64,000 bases of DNA, from NCBI GenBank assembly GCA_035708205.1, contig DASSSY010000007.1, positions 62,001-126,000 on the forward strand, given 5' to 3'. Positions 8,632-17,313 of this stretch are shown here, piece by piece. Below the pieces are notes generated by a model. The model had not been told where the DNA came from. It worked only from the letters and a program-made list of their open reading frames with translations, and did no database searches. Positions within the stretch are counted from its first letter, which is position 1. Every line of letters starts with the position of its first letter. The translations under genes and the position numbers were made by a program. This stretch comes from DASSSY01 sp035708205. Its GTDB lineage: Bacteria > Bacteroidota > Bacteroidia > Chitinophagales > Chitinophagaceae.

Positions 8632-9624
8632 ATGGAAGATGCCACAATAAATCAGGAAATGCAGCTATCAGACAATCAGGCGGGGATTCAAAAGCTTATC
8701 AGACAAATCGAAACGGTCATCAAAGGTAAAAGAGACAAAATTGAGTTGTTAATGACTTGTCTCCTGGCAAAAGGCCATATACTGATTGAGGACAACCCGG
8801 GTACAGGCAAAACGGTTCTGGCACGCACTTTAGCGCAGGCCATCAGCTCGCCGGATCATCATGAAAGTGTCTTTAAGCGGGTTCAATTCACCCCCGACCT
8901 GTTGCCGATGGATCTTATCGGCTCCCACATTTTTGACGACAACAACAAGGATTTTATTTTTAAAAAAGGTCCTTTATTCTGCAATATCCTTCTGGCGGAT
9001 GAAATCAACAGGGCTTCGCCAAAGGTGCAAAGTGCCTTATTGGAATGCATGGCTGAAGGACAGATCAGTATCGGTGACCGTACTTACCTTTTGGACGAAC
9101 TCTTTTTTGTGGTGGCTACGCAAAACCCCATTGAGATGGAAGGCACTTATCCCCTGCCTGCAGCCCAACTGGATCGTTTTTTCATGAAAATTCATTTCGG
9201 ATACGTGGATGAAGAAACGGAAATTGGCATTTACCAGAACTATAATACCATCCGCAGCAATTTAGAGCACCTGGGTCAGGTGATGACCCACCGGGAAGTC
9301 CTGGAACTGCAATCTGCGGCTAATGACATCTTTGTACACGAAGAAATTTTCCGGTCGGTATCCAACATTGTCCGGAATACCCGCAGCCACAATGATATTT
9401 CCCTAGGCGCCAGCACCCGTGCAGGCATCGCCTTCATCCGCTGCCTTCGCGCTTACGCGCTAATCAAGGGACGAAATTTTATTCTCGAGGACGATATCGC
9501 CGACATTGCTGTTTCCGTATTGGAGCACCGACTGGTCTTCCGGAACAAGGATGGGCGATTGCATGCATTAAAAAGTATATTGGACAAGGAATTAGCGCGG
9601 TTAAGCAAGCTCAAATTGATCTGA
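8632..9624 (+). CDS. MoxR-family AAA+ ATPase
   Basis: Chaperone-like AAA+ ATPase of the MoxR group, 330 residues. Walker A is NPGTGKT at 55-61 and Walker B is ILLADEINRASP around 119-130. Sensor 1 lies in VVATQNPIEMEGTYPLPAAQLDRF, a string strongly conserved in MoxR proteins. The C-terminal AAA lid follows. MoxR genes usually precede a DUF58 protein and von Willebrand factor A proteins. Here the next gene is an unrelated nucleotidyltransferase and no DUF58 gene is near, so this is an orphan copy and its client is unknown. Confidence 0.92.
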   Translation: MEDATINQEMQLSDNQAGIQKLIRQIETVIKGKRDKIELLMTCLLAKGHILIEDNPGTGKTVLARTLAQAISSPDHHESVFKRVQFTPDLLPMDLIGSHIFDDNNKDFIFKKGPLFCNILLADEINRASPKVQSALLECMAEGQISIGDRTYLLDELFFVVATQNPIEMEGTYPLPAAQLDRFFMKIHFGYVDEETEIGIYQNYNTIRSNLEHLGQVMTHREVLELQSAANDIFVHEEIFRSVSNIVRNTRSHNDISLGASTRAGIAFIRCLRAYALIKGRNFILEDDIADIAVSVLEHRLVFRNKDGRLHALKSILDKELARLSKLKLI

Positions 9625-9672
9625 ATTCTTAAATTTACAGGCCACGGACACCAGCCGGCACCTTAAATTTAG

Positions 9673-9680
9673 TATCTTCG
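9673..9680 (+). promoter_or_regulatory. -7-like element TATCTTCG
   Basis: One mismatch to TAnnTTTG, 36 bases before the ATG of the guanylyltransferase gene. The same octamer occurs before the T9SS gene at 19459. Confidence 0.45.
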
Positions 9681-9716
9681 TCTTTCAACCCGTAACGCAT
9701 TCTCATTTGACAGCAC

Positions 9717-10712
9717 ATGATTAATGTCATTTTATCCGGCGGCGTCGGCAGCCGACTTTGGCCATTATCACGCAAATCCTGCCCCAAGCAATACATTCCG
9801 ATATTTGACCATCAGTCATTGTTCCAGCTGTGCGCTCAACGCAACTTAGAGGTATGCCGGTCCATTATCGTTGTCGGTAACCGTAACAACCAACAGCTGT
9901 CAAAGAAAAACTTAGCAGCCATCGGCATCAACCGGTATTCTGAAATAACGGAAGCCATACCCAGGAATACAGCGGCAGCCATCGCTTTTGCGGCCTGGCA
10001 GGCGCAACCGGAAGATATTTTACTCATCACTCCTTCCGACCATATTATCGGTAACCTGCCAGCTTATCAAAACGCCATCAGGGAAGCCCAGGATCTGGCA
10101 AAGGAAGATTTCCTGGTCACTTTTGGCATTAGCCCTACCCGGCCGGAAACCGGCTACGGCTATATCGAGCACCAGGATTATGAAGTGTTGTCTTTCAGGG
10201 AAAAGCCCAATTCAGATACGGCCAGGCAAATGCTGCGCGCCGGCAATTTCCTCTGGAACAGCGGTATGTTCTGCTTTAAAGCGAAAATCTTTCTGGAAGA
10301 ATTAAAACGCCATGCCCCGGAAGTTTATGCCAAGGCCTATATAGCCTGGCAACATAAGGCCGGCTCTCATCTACCGGAAGACCTGTCACGTCAAATTCCT
10401 TCTACCAGCGTTGACTATGCGGTTATGGAACGCTCCAGCCGGATAAAAGTTGTACCGGCAACAAATTTAGAATGGAGTGACCTCGGCACTTTTGAGGCAC
10501 TATGGGAATATATGGATGCCCGTAAGCCCTGGCATCAGAAAAATCAGCATTTAATTATCGGCACCGGGAAACCCGTTTTTTTCCTGGGCCAGGAGAATAT
10601 GGTGTATGTCGAAGCGGATGACGCCATCTTAATCCTTCCAAGAGCCAAAAGCCAGGAAGTTAAGGAACTTTATGAACAGTTGGAAAAAGCGCAACCGGAA
10701 CTGGTCAATTAA
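9717..10712 (+). CDS. Mannose-1-phosphate guanylyltransferase (short form)
   Basis: Makes GDP-mannose from mannose-1-phosphate and GTP for surface glycans. The 331 residues start with the nucleotidyltransferase signature LSGGVGSRLWPLSRKSCPKQ at 6-25, followed by AIPRNTAAAIAFAA, ITPSDHII and the FREKPN and WNSGMF strings of the ManC/AlgA family. The C-terminal cupin (phosphomannose isomerase) domain of bifunctional ManC is absent, so only the transferase step is predicted. It is convergent with porQ: its stop codon ends at 10712, and porQ's stop begins at 10713 with no gap. GDP-mannose supply could connect it with the glycan genes at 4040-7865. Confidence 0.9.
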   Translation: MINVILSGGVGSRLWPLSRKSCPKQYIPIFDHQSLFQLCAQRNLEVCRSIIVVGNRNNQQLSKKNLAAIGINRYSEITEAIPRNTAAAIAFAAWQAQPEDILLITPSDHIIGNLPAYQNAIREAQDLAKEDFLVTFGISPTRPETGYGYIEHQDYEVLSFREKPNSDTARQMLRAGNFLWNSGMFCFKAKIFLEELKRHAPEVYAKAYIAWQHKAGSHLPEDLSRQIPSTSVDYAVMERSSRIKVVPATNLEWSDLGTFEALWEYMDARKPWHQKNQHLIIGTGKPVFFLGQENMVYVEADDAILILPRAKSQEVKELYEQLEKAQPELVN

Positions 10713-11816
10713 TTAATATTGCCTGTTCCAGCCCCAAGGCCCCGTTTTGCTGCCTATCCCAAAGAACTTGTTCAACTGAAGGCTCAGGCCGACCTGATTG
10801 AAAGCTCCCGCCGTGGCCAGGTAAGAGCGCGTATAATACACCCGGAATTTGTTAAGGTTTACCGCCCCGCCGAAGGAAAACCCCGCGAGGCCTTTTTGCT
10901 CATCCGTACTCAACTCGCCCCGGTTCAAATGGTTGTAACCCACACTGATGGTTAAACGCTTAGCAATTAACAGTTCGGCGCCGACATTGATATGGCGGAA
11001 TAATTTATCGACAAAATAGGATTTATTTCCGCTGGTCGTATCATCAGATCCAAAAATGGTCTGGCTCTTGACATCCGCAGGATTGTCGTAACGAATATCC
11101 CATTCATACAAATGATGACCGGCAACATAAATCTTTAAAGGTACATTACGCAGTTGTTTGGACACGCCCACCTGGAGATCGAAAGGAAGGGGTTCCTGAG
11201 GAAGGCCGGGGGTATATTTTTTCAGGACAACACCCATATTTTTAGCGACGACACCAAACGTCCAAAGGCTGGCGGTATCGTTATAAACCACCCCTACATC
11301 CGCCAAGACCGCCATGGACTGCTTGTCGGCCAGTTTAGAATGCGCTAATTTAAGCGTAGCGCCATAACGCCAATGCTCCAGGTATTGACGAGAAGCGGAA
11401 AGGTTTACGGAATAATCCGCGGCATGGACATCTCCAATATTATTGCCATAAATATCAGCACCCTGGAATTGCCCGTAATTCAGATATTGAATGCCCAAGC
11501 CGAAATCCGTTTTCAGGGGCGCAACGTGATAAGCATATTGTAAATTGGCAATACCGATGCTGGCATAATATAAGTTATAATTTAGCGCCAACTGGTTGTG
11601 CATCTCCGGATTCAACAATGCCGGGTTCTGCAACACAAATCCCGCATCATCCAAAGGACCGGCCGGAATAATGCCGCCCAAAGCCGCCACATGAGGATGC
11701 CCGCTCAATTCCAGATAAGAGAAAGCACTTTGTCCGCCGGTAACCTGGGCACATAAAGGAGCAGCGGCCATGACAGCCGCTGCAAGGATCGCCAGCTTTT
11801 TGGAAATTTTTGTCAT
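10713..11816 (-). CDS. porQ: Type IX secretion system protein PorQ
   Basis: Outer-membrane beta-barrel protein required for T9SS function; in the family it works with PorU/PorV/PorZ in cargo attachment. It has 367 residues with a signal peptide (cleavage after PLCAQ, about residue 24). The PorQ features are GGQSAFSYLELSGHPHVAAL, LQNPALLNPEMHNQLALNYN, LGIQYLNYGQF and EPLPFDLQVGVSKQL, and it ends in alternating barrel strands. It lies 54 bases after fabI on the same strand. It agrees with the five T9SS-sorted proteins in this window: the export system is expected to be functional in this organism. Confidence 0.9.
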   Translation of the reverse strand: MTKISKKLAILAAAVMAAAPLCAQVTGGQSAFSYLELSGHPHVAALGGIIPAGPLDDAGFVLQNPALLNPEMHNQLALNYNLYYASIGIANLQYAYHVAPLKTDFGLGIQYLNYGQFQGADIYGNNIGDVHAADYSVNLSASRQYLEHWRYGATLKLAHSKLADKQSMAVLADVGVVYNDTASLWTFGVVAKNMGVVLKKYTPGLPQEPLPFDLQVGVSKQLRNVPLKIYVAGHHLYEWDIRYDNPADVKSQTIFGSDDTTSGNKSYFVDKLFRHINVGAELLIAKRLTISVGYNHLNRGELSTDEQKGLAGFSFGGAVNLNKFRVYYTRSYLATAGAFNQVGLSLQLNKFFGIGSKTGPWGWNRQY

Positions 11817-11870
11817 ATCGCTATGGACTAAGAACGCAATAAGCGCCGGTTTATTATCACCTGAGGTAAT

Positions 11871-12686
11871 TTACTTTCCGTAAGATTCGATAATCGGATT
11901 GCTCACGCCTGTGGTCACGAACCCGCCGTCATGGAACAAGTTCTGCATGGTGACCATCCGGCTGTAATCGCTGAACATCATCAGGCAATAATTGGCGCAG
12001 TCCTCAGAGGAAGCATTACCCAGGGGCGACATCTTCCCGGCATAATCAAAGAATGAATTGAAACCTGAAACACCGGAACCTGCCGTGGTAACGGTAGGCG
12101 ACTGGGAAATGGTATTAACCCTGACCTTCTTTTCAAAACCGTAATGATAACCAAAGCTACGGGCAATGCTTTCCAAAAGCGCCTTGGCATCGGCCATATC
12201 ATTATAGCCCGGAAAAGTCCTTTGCGCGGCAATATAGCTTAAGGCTAATACGGAACCCCATTCATTAATGGCATCCAGGTCTTTGGCCACCTGGAGAATC
12301 TTATGCAGGGACAAGGCAGAAATGTTCAGGGTTTTCAGGAAATTGTCATAATTGGTATGGTCATAAGGGATGCCTTTACGAACATTAGGCGACATCCCGA
12401 TAGAATGTAAGACAAAATCGACCTTTCCGCCAAAATGGGTCATAGACTGTTTGAACAGGTTTTCAATATCTTCAACAGAGGTAGCATCCGCCCCAATGAC
12501 AGGCGCATTGTTGCATTTTTCCGCTAATTGTTTAATAGTACCCATACGTAACGCTACAGGGGCATTGGTCAGGACAATTTCAGCGCCTTCTTCAACGGCT
12601 CTTTCCGCAACCTTCCAGGCAATGGAACGCTCATCTAAGGCTCCAAAAATGATTCCTTTTTTTCCAGCAAGTAATTGATTCGCCAT
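11871..12686 (-). CDS. fabI: Enoyl-[acyl-carrier-protein] reductase (NADH), FabI
   Basis: Final reduction step of the fatty-acid elongation cycle. The 271-residue SDR protein has the FabI-type nucleotide-binding start GKKGIIFGALDERSIAWKVA. The active-site pattern of FabI, Tyr-x6-Lys preceded by a second tyrosine, is seen as Y151, Y161 and K168 in SYIAAQRTFPGYNDMADAK. The C-terminal part holds the family's SPLGNASSEDCANYC region. Length is typical. The start ATG at 12686 is supported by the -7-like TAACTTTA 28 bases upstream. The target of triclosan-type inhibitors is this family; no resistance substitution can be judged by eye. Confidence 0.96.
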   Translation of the reverse strand: MANQLLAGKKGIIFGALDERSIAWKVAERAVEEGAEIVLTNAPVALRMGTIKQLAEKCNNAPVIGADATSVEDIENLFKQSMTHFGGKVDFVLHSIGMSPNVRKGIPYDHTNYDNFLKTLNISALSLHKILQVAKDLDAINEWGSVLALSYIAAQRTFPGYNDMADAKALLESIARSFGYHYGFEKKVRVNTISQSPTVTTAGSGVSGFNSFFDYAGKMSPLGNASSEDCANYCLMMFSDYSRMVTMQNLFHDGGFVTTGVSNPIIESYGK

Positions 12687-12714
12687 AAAATCTTAAATAT
12701 AAATTTTGTGGGGG

Positions 12715-12722
12715 TAAAGTTA
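12715..12722 (-). promoter_or_regulatory. -7-like element TAACTTTA before fabI
   Basis: One mismatch to TAnnTTTG on the minus strand, 28 bases before the fabI ATG. The same octamer precedes the genes at 17314 and 59730. Confidence 0.45.
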
Positions 12723-13073
12723 AGGAACTTTTGAGGATTTCTGTTCATCCTGGCAAACATTCAGCGCCTTAACGGTTAAACGGCCGGGTATCGGTTTTAT
12801 TCCGGCTTCGCAAGCATGAACATTAAGAATACTGCTATTGGCTAACGGCATGGCCACCAGTAGGTACGAACCCTTTTCTCACAGGACTATAACAAATTCA
12901 CTGGAATAATCTTTCAAAAAGATCCGGAGCTGCAGCCCTCCATAAATTGTGATTATGATGACCAATCCTGGAACAGGAGACATTCATTGCCACAACGGCT
13001 TCTTTACCTTATAACCTTATGAATCTTAGATGTTCTTCCCCTATTTCTCCAATCCCTATTGGCTTCCTTTCTG
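12723..13073. other. Intergenic stretch with no gene seen
   Basis: About 350 bases between the divergent fabI and ROK kinase genes. No ORF with recognisable protein features, no tRNA and no strong hairpin with a T-run were found on either strand. It is less AT-rich than the other gaps, so a decayed gene or a small RNA cannot be excluded. Confidence 0.5.
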
Positions 13074-13081
13074 TACTTTTG
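13074..13081 (+). promoter_or_regulatory. -7 promoter element TACTTTTG
   Basis: Perfect TAnnTTTG match 40 bases before the ATG of the ROK kinase gene. Confidence 0.55.
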
Positions 13082-13121
13082 AGGCCAAAGTAAGAATTCC
13101 ATTTAAAACCAATAAAGATCC

Positions 13122-14111
13122 ATGGAAGCACATAAATCGGCCATTGGCATTGATATCGGCGGTACGCACACCACCTTAGGACTGGTTCGCCAGGATGGCA
13201 ACATTATCTGGCAGGAACAATTAAAAACGCGCGATTACCGGACGCCCGGAGAATTTATAGCAGCGCTGGAAGTAATGCTACAACCGCAAATAGGTACCAT
13301 TGGCATGGATAATATTTCCGGCATCGGCATTGGCGCTCCGAATGGCAACTACTATTCGGGAACCATTGAACTGGCGGCCAACCTGCCCTGGAAAGGCGTC
13401 ATTCCTGTCGCGCAAATGGTTAAGGATTGTTTCCATTTACCGGTTCGGCTAACCAATGACGCTAATGCCGGTGCCTTGGGCGAAATGATTTTTGGCGCTG
13501 CCAGAAGCATGAAAAATTTCGCGTTCATTACTTTAGGCACAGGCCTGGGCAGCGGACTGGTGGCCAACGGACAGCTCATTTACGGTCATGACGGCTTTGC
13601 CGGTGAATTGGGCCACACCATTATCAGTCCGGAAGGGCGGCCATGCGGTTGCGGGCGGAAAGGTTGCCTCGAAACCTATGCCTCGGCAACGGGATTAGTG
13701 ACTACAGCCATTGAATTTTTACAGCAACAAAAGCAATTTGAAACCTTTCCTGAAGATTGGCTGGCCCCTGTCTGGCACAGGAACAGGCGAGTCAGCGCTC
13801 ATGATGTGTTTGTTGCCGCTGAAAACCAGGACCCGACTGCTATTGCCGTTTTTGATTATACCGCGAAGATCCTTGGTTTATCGCTGGCTAATTTAGTGGC
13901 TTTAACCAGTCCTGAAGCCATTATATTTTTTGGCGGCATGGCCAATGCCGGCGATCATTTATTTACGCCGACAAAAAAATATATGGAAGATAATCTCCTG
14001 CCCGTCTTTAAAGGTAAAGTTCAAATTCTTCGTTCTCAATTGCCGCATGCAAATGCCGCATTGCTCGGTGCCGCCTCCTTAGTCCTGGAACCTATTAAGA
14101 GCATTGAATAG
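13122..14111 (+). CDS. ROK-family sugar kinase (glucokinase-like)
   Basis: Phosphorylates a hexose, most likely glucose or an N-acetylated amino sugar, feeding glycolysis. The 329 residues hold the phosphate-binding DIGGTHT at 11-17, the catalytic aspartate region TNDANAGALGE, the second phosphate loop LGTGLGSGLVANG, and the ROK zinc site CGCGRKGCLETYAS with its three cysteines. Length and motif order are normal for bacterial ROK kinases rather than ROK repressors, as no N-terminal helix-turn-helix is present. It has its own promoter at 13074 and converges on the rhomboid gene. The exact sugar cannot be read from sequence. Confidence 0.92.
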   Translation: MEAHKSAIGIDIGGTHTTLGLVRQDGNIIWQEQLKTRDYRTPGEFIAALEVMLQPQIGTIGMDNISGIGIGAPNGNYYSGTIELAANLPWKGVIPVAQMVKDCFHLPVRLTNDANAGALGEMIFGAARSMKNFAFITLGTGLGSGLVANGQLIYGHDGFAGELGHTIISPEGRPCGCGRKGCLETYASATGLVTTAIEFLQQQKQFETFPEDWLAPVWHRNRRVSAHDVFVAAENQDPTAIAVFDYTAKILGLSLANLVALTSPEAIIFFGGMANAGDHLFTPTKKYMEDNLLPVFKGKVQILRSQLPHANAALLGAASLVLEPIKSIE

Positions 14112-14153
14112 AGCTTAGTAAGAGACCTGGTATCAATAAAGTTTTGCGGGCTC

Positions 14154-14774
14154 CTAGAAATGCGGATGGCTCAGCGCGTCTATAAAACGCAGGCCATGCG
14201 AGGGGTCGATAAAAACCATAAAGACCAGGCCAAATATGGAGCCCCACAAATGCGCGTCATGATTGACATAGCCTTTCCCGGTTTTAGCCATATAAGCAGT
14301 ATAGATCAGGTATAAAACAGCAAACAAAATACTGGGAATTCCAATGGCGAAAAACAGGTAAATCTTACTCCAGGGCGCTAAGTAAATCATGGCAAAAATG
14401 ATGGCCGCCACACCACCTGATGCCCCTAAAGAACGATAATCAGGGCTGTTCCGCTTTTTTATCCATGAAGGAATGCAGGACACGATGATACCGGCAAGAT
14501 ACAGGAACAAAAATGCGGGAACAGCCTTTTCAGGACCGAGTATGACGGCAAAGGCCTGCTGAAGGTAATCGCCAAAAAAGTACAGGGTAATCATATTAAA
14601 GCCCAGATGCATATAGTCGGCATGCACAAAACCTGCGGTCAGCAGCCTGTAGACTTCTTTAAATTGCTTCATCCTGGCCGGCCAAAGCAACAGCTTATTC
14701 ATCCAATCATCATTGGAAAAGGCCATAATGGAAATGATGCAGGTCAAGACAATAATGATCAGCGTCAGGTTCAT
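14154..14774 (-). CDS. Rhomboid-family intramembrane serine protease
   Basis: Polytopic membrane protease of 206 residues that cleaves transmembrane substrates. The family's pieces are all visible: the HxxxN-type motif HLGFN in the second membrane helix (residues 56-60), the catalytic serine in GASGG (S119), and the catalytic histidine in NHDAHLWG (H175). Six hydrophobic segments can be counted. The ATG at 14774 lies only five bases from the end of a perfect -7 element (14780-14787), so the message is predicted to be leaderless or nearly so. Substrates are unknown. Confidence 0.93.
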   Translation of the reverse strand: MNLTLIIIVLTCIISIMAFSNDDWMNKLLLWPARMKQFKEVYRLLTAGFVHADYMHLGFNMITLYFFGDYLQQAFAVILGPEKAVPAFLFLYLAGIIVSCIPSWIKKRNSPDYRSLGASGGVAAIIFAMIYLAPWSKIYLFFAIGIPSILFAVLYLIYTAYMAKTGKGYVNHDAHLWGSIFGLVFMVFIDPSHGLRFIDALSHPHF

Positions 14775-14779
14775 AAAGG

Positions 14780-14787
14780 CAAAAGTA
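14780..14787 (-). promoter_or_regulatory. -7 promoter element TACTTTTG
   Basis: Perfect TAnnTTTG on the minus strand. Only five bases separate it from the rhomboid ATG, which implies an almost absent 5' leader. Confidence 0.6.
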
Positions 14788-14867
14788 AACGAAAAACAGG
14801 CCTGAGCTCATGACCGGGAAAATTATTTTTGCAATCCTTGTTTAATCCATAGCTTTGGCCCGTTGTT

Positions 14868-16106
14868 TTGAACCTCTCTTTCTACATAGCCAAGCGTATT
14901 GCCGGAAGCCATTCTTCCGGTTTTTCCAGGTTTATTATCCGGCTGGCCACCATCGCTACCGCCATAAGCGTGGCCATTATGATCATTTCCGTGGCCGTGG
15001 TCAGCGGCTTCAAATCAAACATAAGGGACAAAATGTTTGCATTTTGGGGACAAATTGAAATTACCCCTTTTAATGCCAACCCGTCCTATCTCATCAATCC
15101 GGACCCTATTTCCTATAATGGCACTTTAGTCAGGGACGTTCGCGAGTTGCCCGGTGTGCAATCCATTCATCCGTTCATCCTCAAGCCGGCTATTCTCCAT
15201 GCCGAAAACGGCGCTATGGAAGGGCTTAAGCTAAAAGGGATCTCTCCCGCTTATCCTTTGAGCTCCAATGCTGTTATTGCCTTTGATGACCAAAGCATAA
15301 ATTTTAAGACCGCGGCCTACAGCAAGGATATTATCCTTTCACAAACCACTTTGAACCGGCTTAAATCAAAGGTAGGAGATACGCTCCTGGCCTTTTTCCT
15401 GGATCCTGATCAACAGTTCCCCAGGGTCAGGAAGCTACACATCGCTGGCACCTACCATACCGGCATGTCCGAGGTGGACCAGTCTTTCGCCTTATGTGAC
15501 ATCCGGCTTCTGCGGCGCATCAGCAATTGGGACTCCACTGCCATTAACGGCTATCAGGTAACCGTAAAAGACTATAAAAAAGCCGACGCCATTGGAAAAA
15601 AAATTTACAGGACCTTCCTAAAGCCGCCTTTATATACCAGCACTATGGAAGATATTTACCCGAATATCTATGGCTGGCTGGGCCTGATGGACACCAACAC
15701 CTATATTATCCTTATCATCATGGCTGTTGTTTCGGTTATCAATTTATCAACAGCCCTCCTCATTTTCATTTTAGAACGGGCAAACATGTCAGGCATTCTG
15801 AAAAGCATGGGCATGCCGCAAATAAAATTACAGGGTATTTTCCTGTATCATGCCACGATCATAGCGTTCAAAGGTATTGTCTTTGGCACTGTTTTCGGCC
15901 TGGTCTTTTGCCTGTTACAGCAACATGCCCCTTTTATCCATTTGGATGAAAGCGCTTATTACATGAAAGACATGCCCATCCGCATCGTCGCCTGGCAAGT
16001 CATCCTGATTGATGTCAGCACATTGGTATTTTGCCTGATCTTCATGCTGATCCCTTCGCTATTTGTGCGGCGGATAAGCCTGATCAAAGCCATTAGGTTT
16101 CGTTAA
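14868..16106 (+). CDS. ABC transporter permease, LolC/E (FtsX-like) type
   Basis: Inner-membrane permease of 412 residues with one N-terminal membrane helix, a large periplasmic domain (about residues 50-270) and three C-terminal helices, the layout of LolC/LolE/MacB-like permeases. The start MNLSFYIAKRIAGS is typical of Bacteroidota members. The only usable start is TTG at 14868, since an in-frame TAG lies at 14850-14852. A second permease of the same class is at 39782. No ATPase gene accompanies either copy, so the partner (LolD-like) must be encoded elsewhere. Lipoprotein release is the likely role but is inferred. Confidence 0.85.
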   Translation: MNLSFYIAKRIAGSHSSGFSRFIIRLATIATAISVAIMIISVAVVSGFKSNIRDKMFAFWGQIEITPFNANPSYLINPDPISYNGTLVRDVRELPGVQSIHPFILKPAILHAENGAMEGLKLKGISPAYPLSSNAVIAFDDQSINFKTAAYSKDIILSQTTLNRLKSKVGDTLLAFFLDPDQQFPRVRKLHIAGTYHTGMSEVDQSFALCDIRLLRRISNWDSTAINGYQVTVKDYKKADAIGKKIYRTFLKPPLYTSTMEDIYPNIYGWLGLMDTNTYIILIIMAVVSVINLSTALLIFILERANMSGILKSMGMPQIKLQGIFLYHATIIAFKGIVFGTVFGLVFCLLQQHAPFIHLDESAYYMKDMPIRIVAWQVILIDVSTLVFCLIFMLIPSLFVRRISLIKAIRFR

Positions 16107-16202
16107 ACCCTAAAGAGTTTAAAAATCATTTCATACTTTGCAGACAAACCAATATTTTTGTCCAATCGCTCAGCGGCCTTAAATTTATTCTAAAAAATAC
16201 AC

Positions 16203-17048
16203 ATGAAAAAAGCGCCCTCTTATATTTATTCAATCATAGGGATCTCATTGGTTTTATTTTTATTAGGCACCATTGGCTGGCTGGTGATTAACGGCCAGGC
16301 CTTATCTCATTTTTTCAAAGAACAAATTGAGCTGCAGGTTATCTTTCACGATAACACCCGCCCCGAAAATGTCCGGAAATTAGAAGATATCCTAAAAAAA
16401 CAGCCCTTTACACGCAATGCTGAGATCGTCACCAAAGATGAGGCCGCCAAAGAGTTCTCAAAGGAATGGGGCGAAGATTTTACGGAGCTGCTGGATTTCA
16501 ATCCCCTGTACACATCCATTAATCTGAAGCTTTATTCAGGTTATGTCAATGAAGACAGTATCGCGAAGATCAGGCAATTCATCCTGCAGAGCAATATCGT
16601 TCGCGAGGTGACCTATCAGCAGGTCATCATCGACAAAATGAACAGCACCTTTAACAAGGTAGGCCTGGTTTTAGGCGGCATTGCCCTCATTTTATTCATC
16701 GCGGTCATCATTATCATTGACAATACCGTCAGGCTGGCCATGTACTCTAACCGTAAACTCATCAAAACCATGCAGCTGGTCGGTGCGGAACGGTGGTTTA
16801 TTGCCCGTCCGTTTGATGCCGATGCTTTGATCAGCGGCCTGATCAGCGGCCTGATCGCCGTATTGGCTTTACTGGGCATGCGGTATTTTGCCTATCAGCA
16901 GCTTCCCGAACTGCATGCGCTGAGCAATACGCTTTACCTGGTCGTCTTATTAGCCTGTGTGCTGATCATTGGCATACTGATCTCGGTATTGAGCACCCAT
17001 CGCTCGGTCATTAAATATTTAAAGACCAGATTAGAAGATTTATATTAA
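16203..17048 (+). CDS. ftsX: Cell division protein FtsX
   Basis: Membrane subunit of the FtsEX complex that activates peptidoglycan hydrolases during division. The 281 residues include an N-terminal helix, an extracytoplasmic domain (LQVIFHDNTRPENVRKLEDILKKQPF, TKDEAAKEF) and three C-terminal helices, with the conserved NTVRLAMYSNRKLIKTMQLVGA segment that links to FtsE. Length is normal for the family. The ftsE gene is not adjacent, as is common in Bacteroidota. In many relatives ftsX is followed by a DUF3098 gene and uppP; here it is followed by two hairpins and a secreted protein gene instead. Confidence 0.95.
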   Translation: MKKAPSYIYSIIGISLVLFLLGTIGWLVINGQALSHFFKEQIELQVIFHDNTRPENVRKLEDILKKQPFTRNAEIVTKDEAAKEFSKEWGEDFTELLDFNPLYTSINLKLYSGYVNEDSIAKIRQFILQSNIVREVTYQQVIIDKMNSTFNKVGLVLGGIALILFIAVIIIIDNTVRLAMYSNRKLIKTMQLVGAERWFIARPFDADALISGLISGLIAVLALLGMRYFAYQQLPELHALSNTLYLVVLLACVLIIGILISVLSTHRSVIKYLKTRLEDLY

Positions 17049-17049
17049 T

Positions 17050-17073
17050 GGCAGCTATCGGCTGTTAGCTGCC
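17050..17073. repeat. Inverted repeat after ftsX
   Basis: Perfect 8-base stem (GGCAGCTA / TAGCTGCC, 17050-17057 and 17066-17073) with an 8-base loop, just after the ftsX stop codon. A second palindrome, ATGAATAT / ATATTCAT, lies at 17100-17127. Neither has a T-run, so simple termination is not shown. Confidence 0.5.
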
Positions 17074-17240
17074 GGTGATTTGCCGTTGATGAAAAGCCCA
17101 TGAATATCATGATCTCTTAATATTCATCCATGGCATTTTATCGTCAAAGATAAGGGAACCCTCATCCTCAACGGCACGGGAAGCCCCAGTGTATCAGTAA
17201 TCAAAACGCCAAAACTTTAACACTTATTAGCAAACTTCTA

Positions 17241-17271
17241 TTTGGAAAATATCGGGAAACGCTTAACTTTA
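17241..17271 (+). promoter_or_regulatory. Bipartite promoter TTTG-N19-TAACTTTA
   Basis: TTTG at 17241-17244 and TAACTTTA at 17264-17271 are separated by 19 bases, which fits the Bacteroidota -33/-7 arrangement (one mismatch in the -7). It drives the T9SS cargo gene at 17314. Confidence 0.6.
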
Positions 17272-17313
17272 GCCCTAATTAAAATTTTTTGTTTCACTTA
17301 AACAATCAACAAA

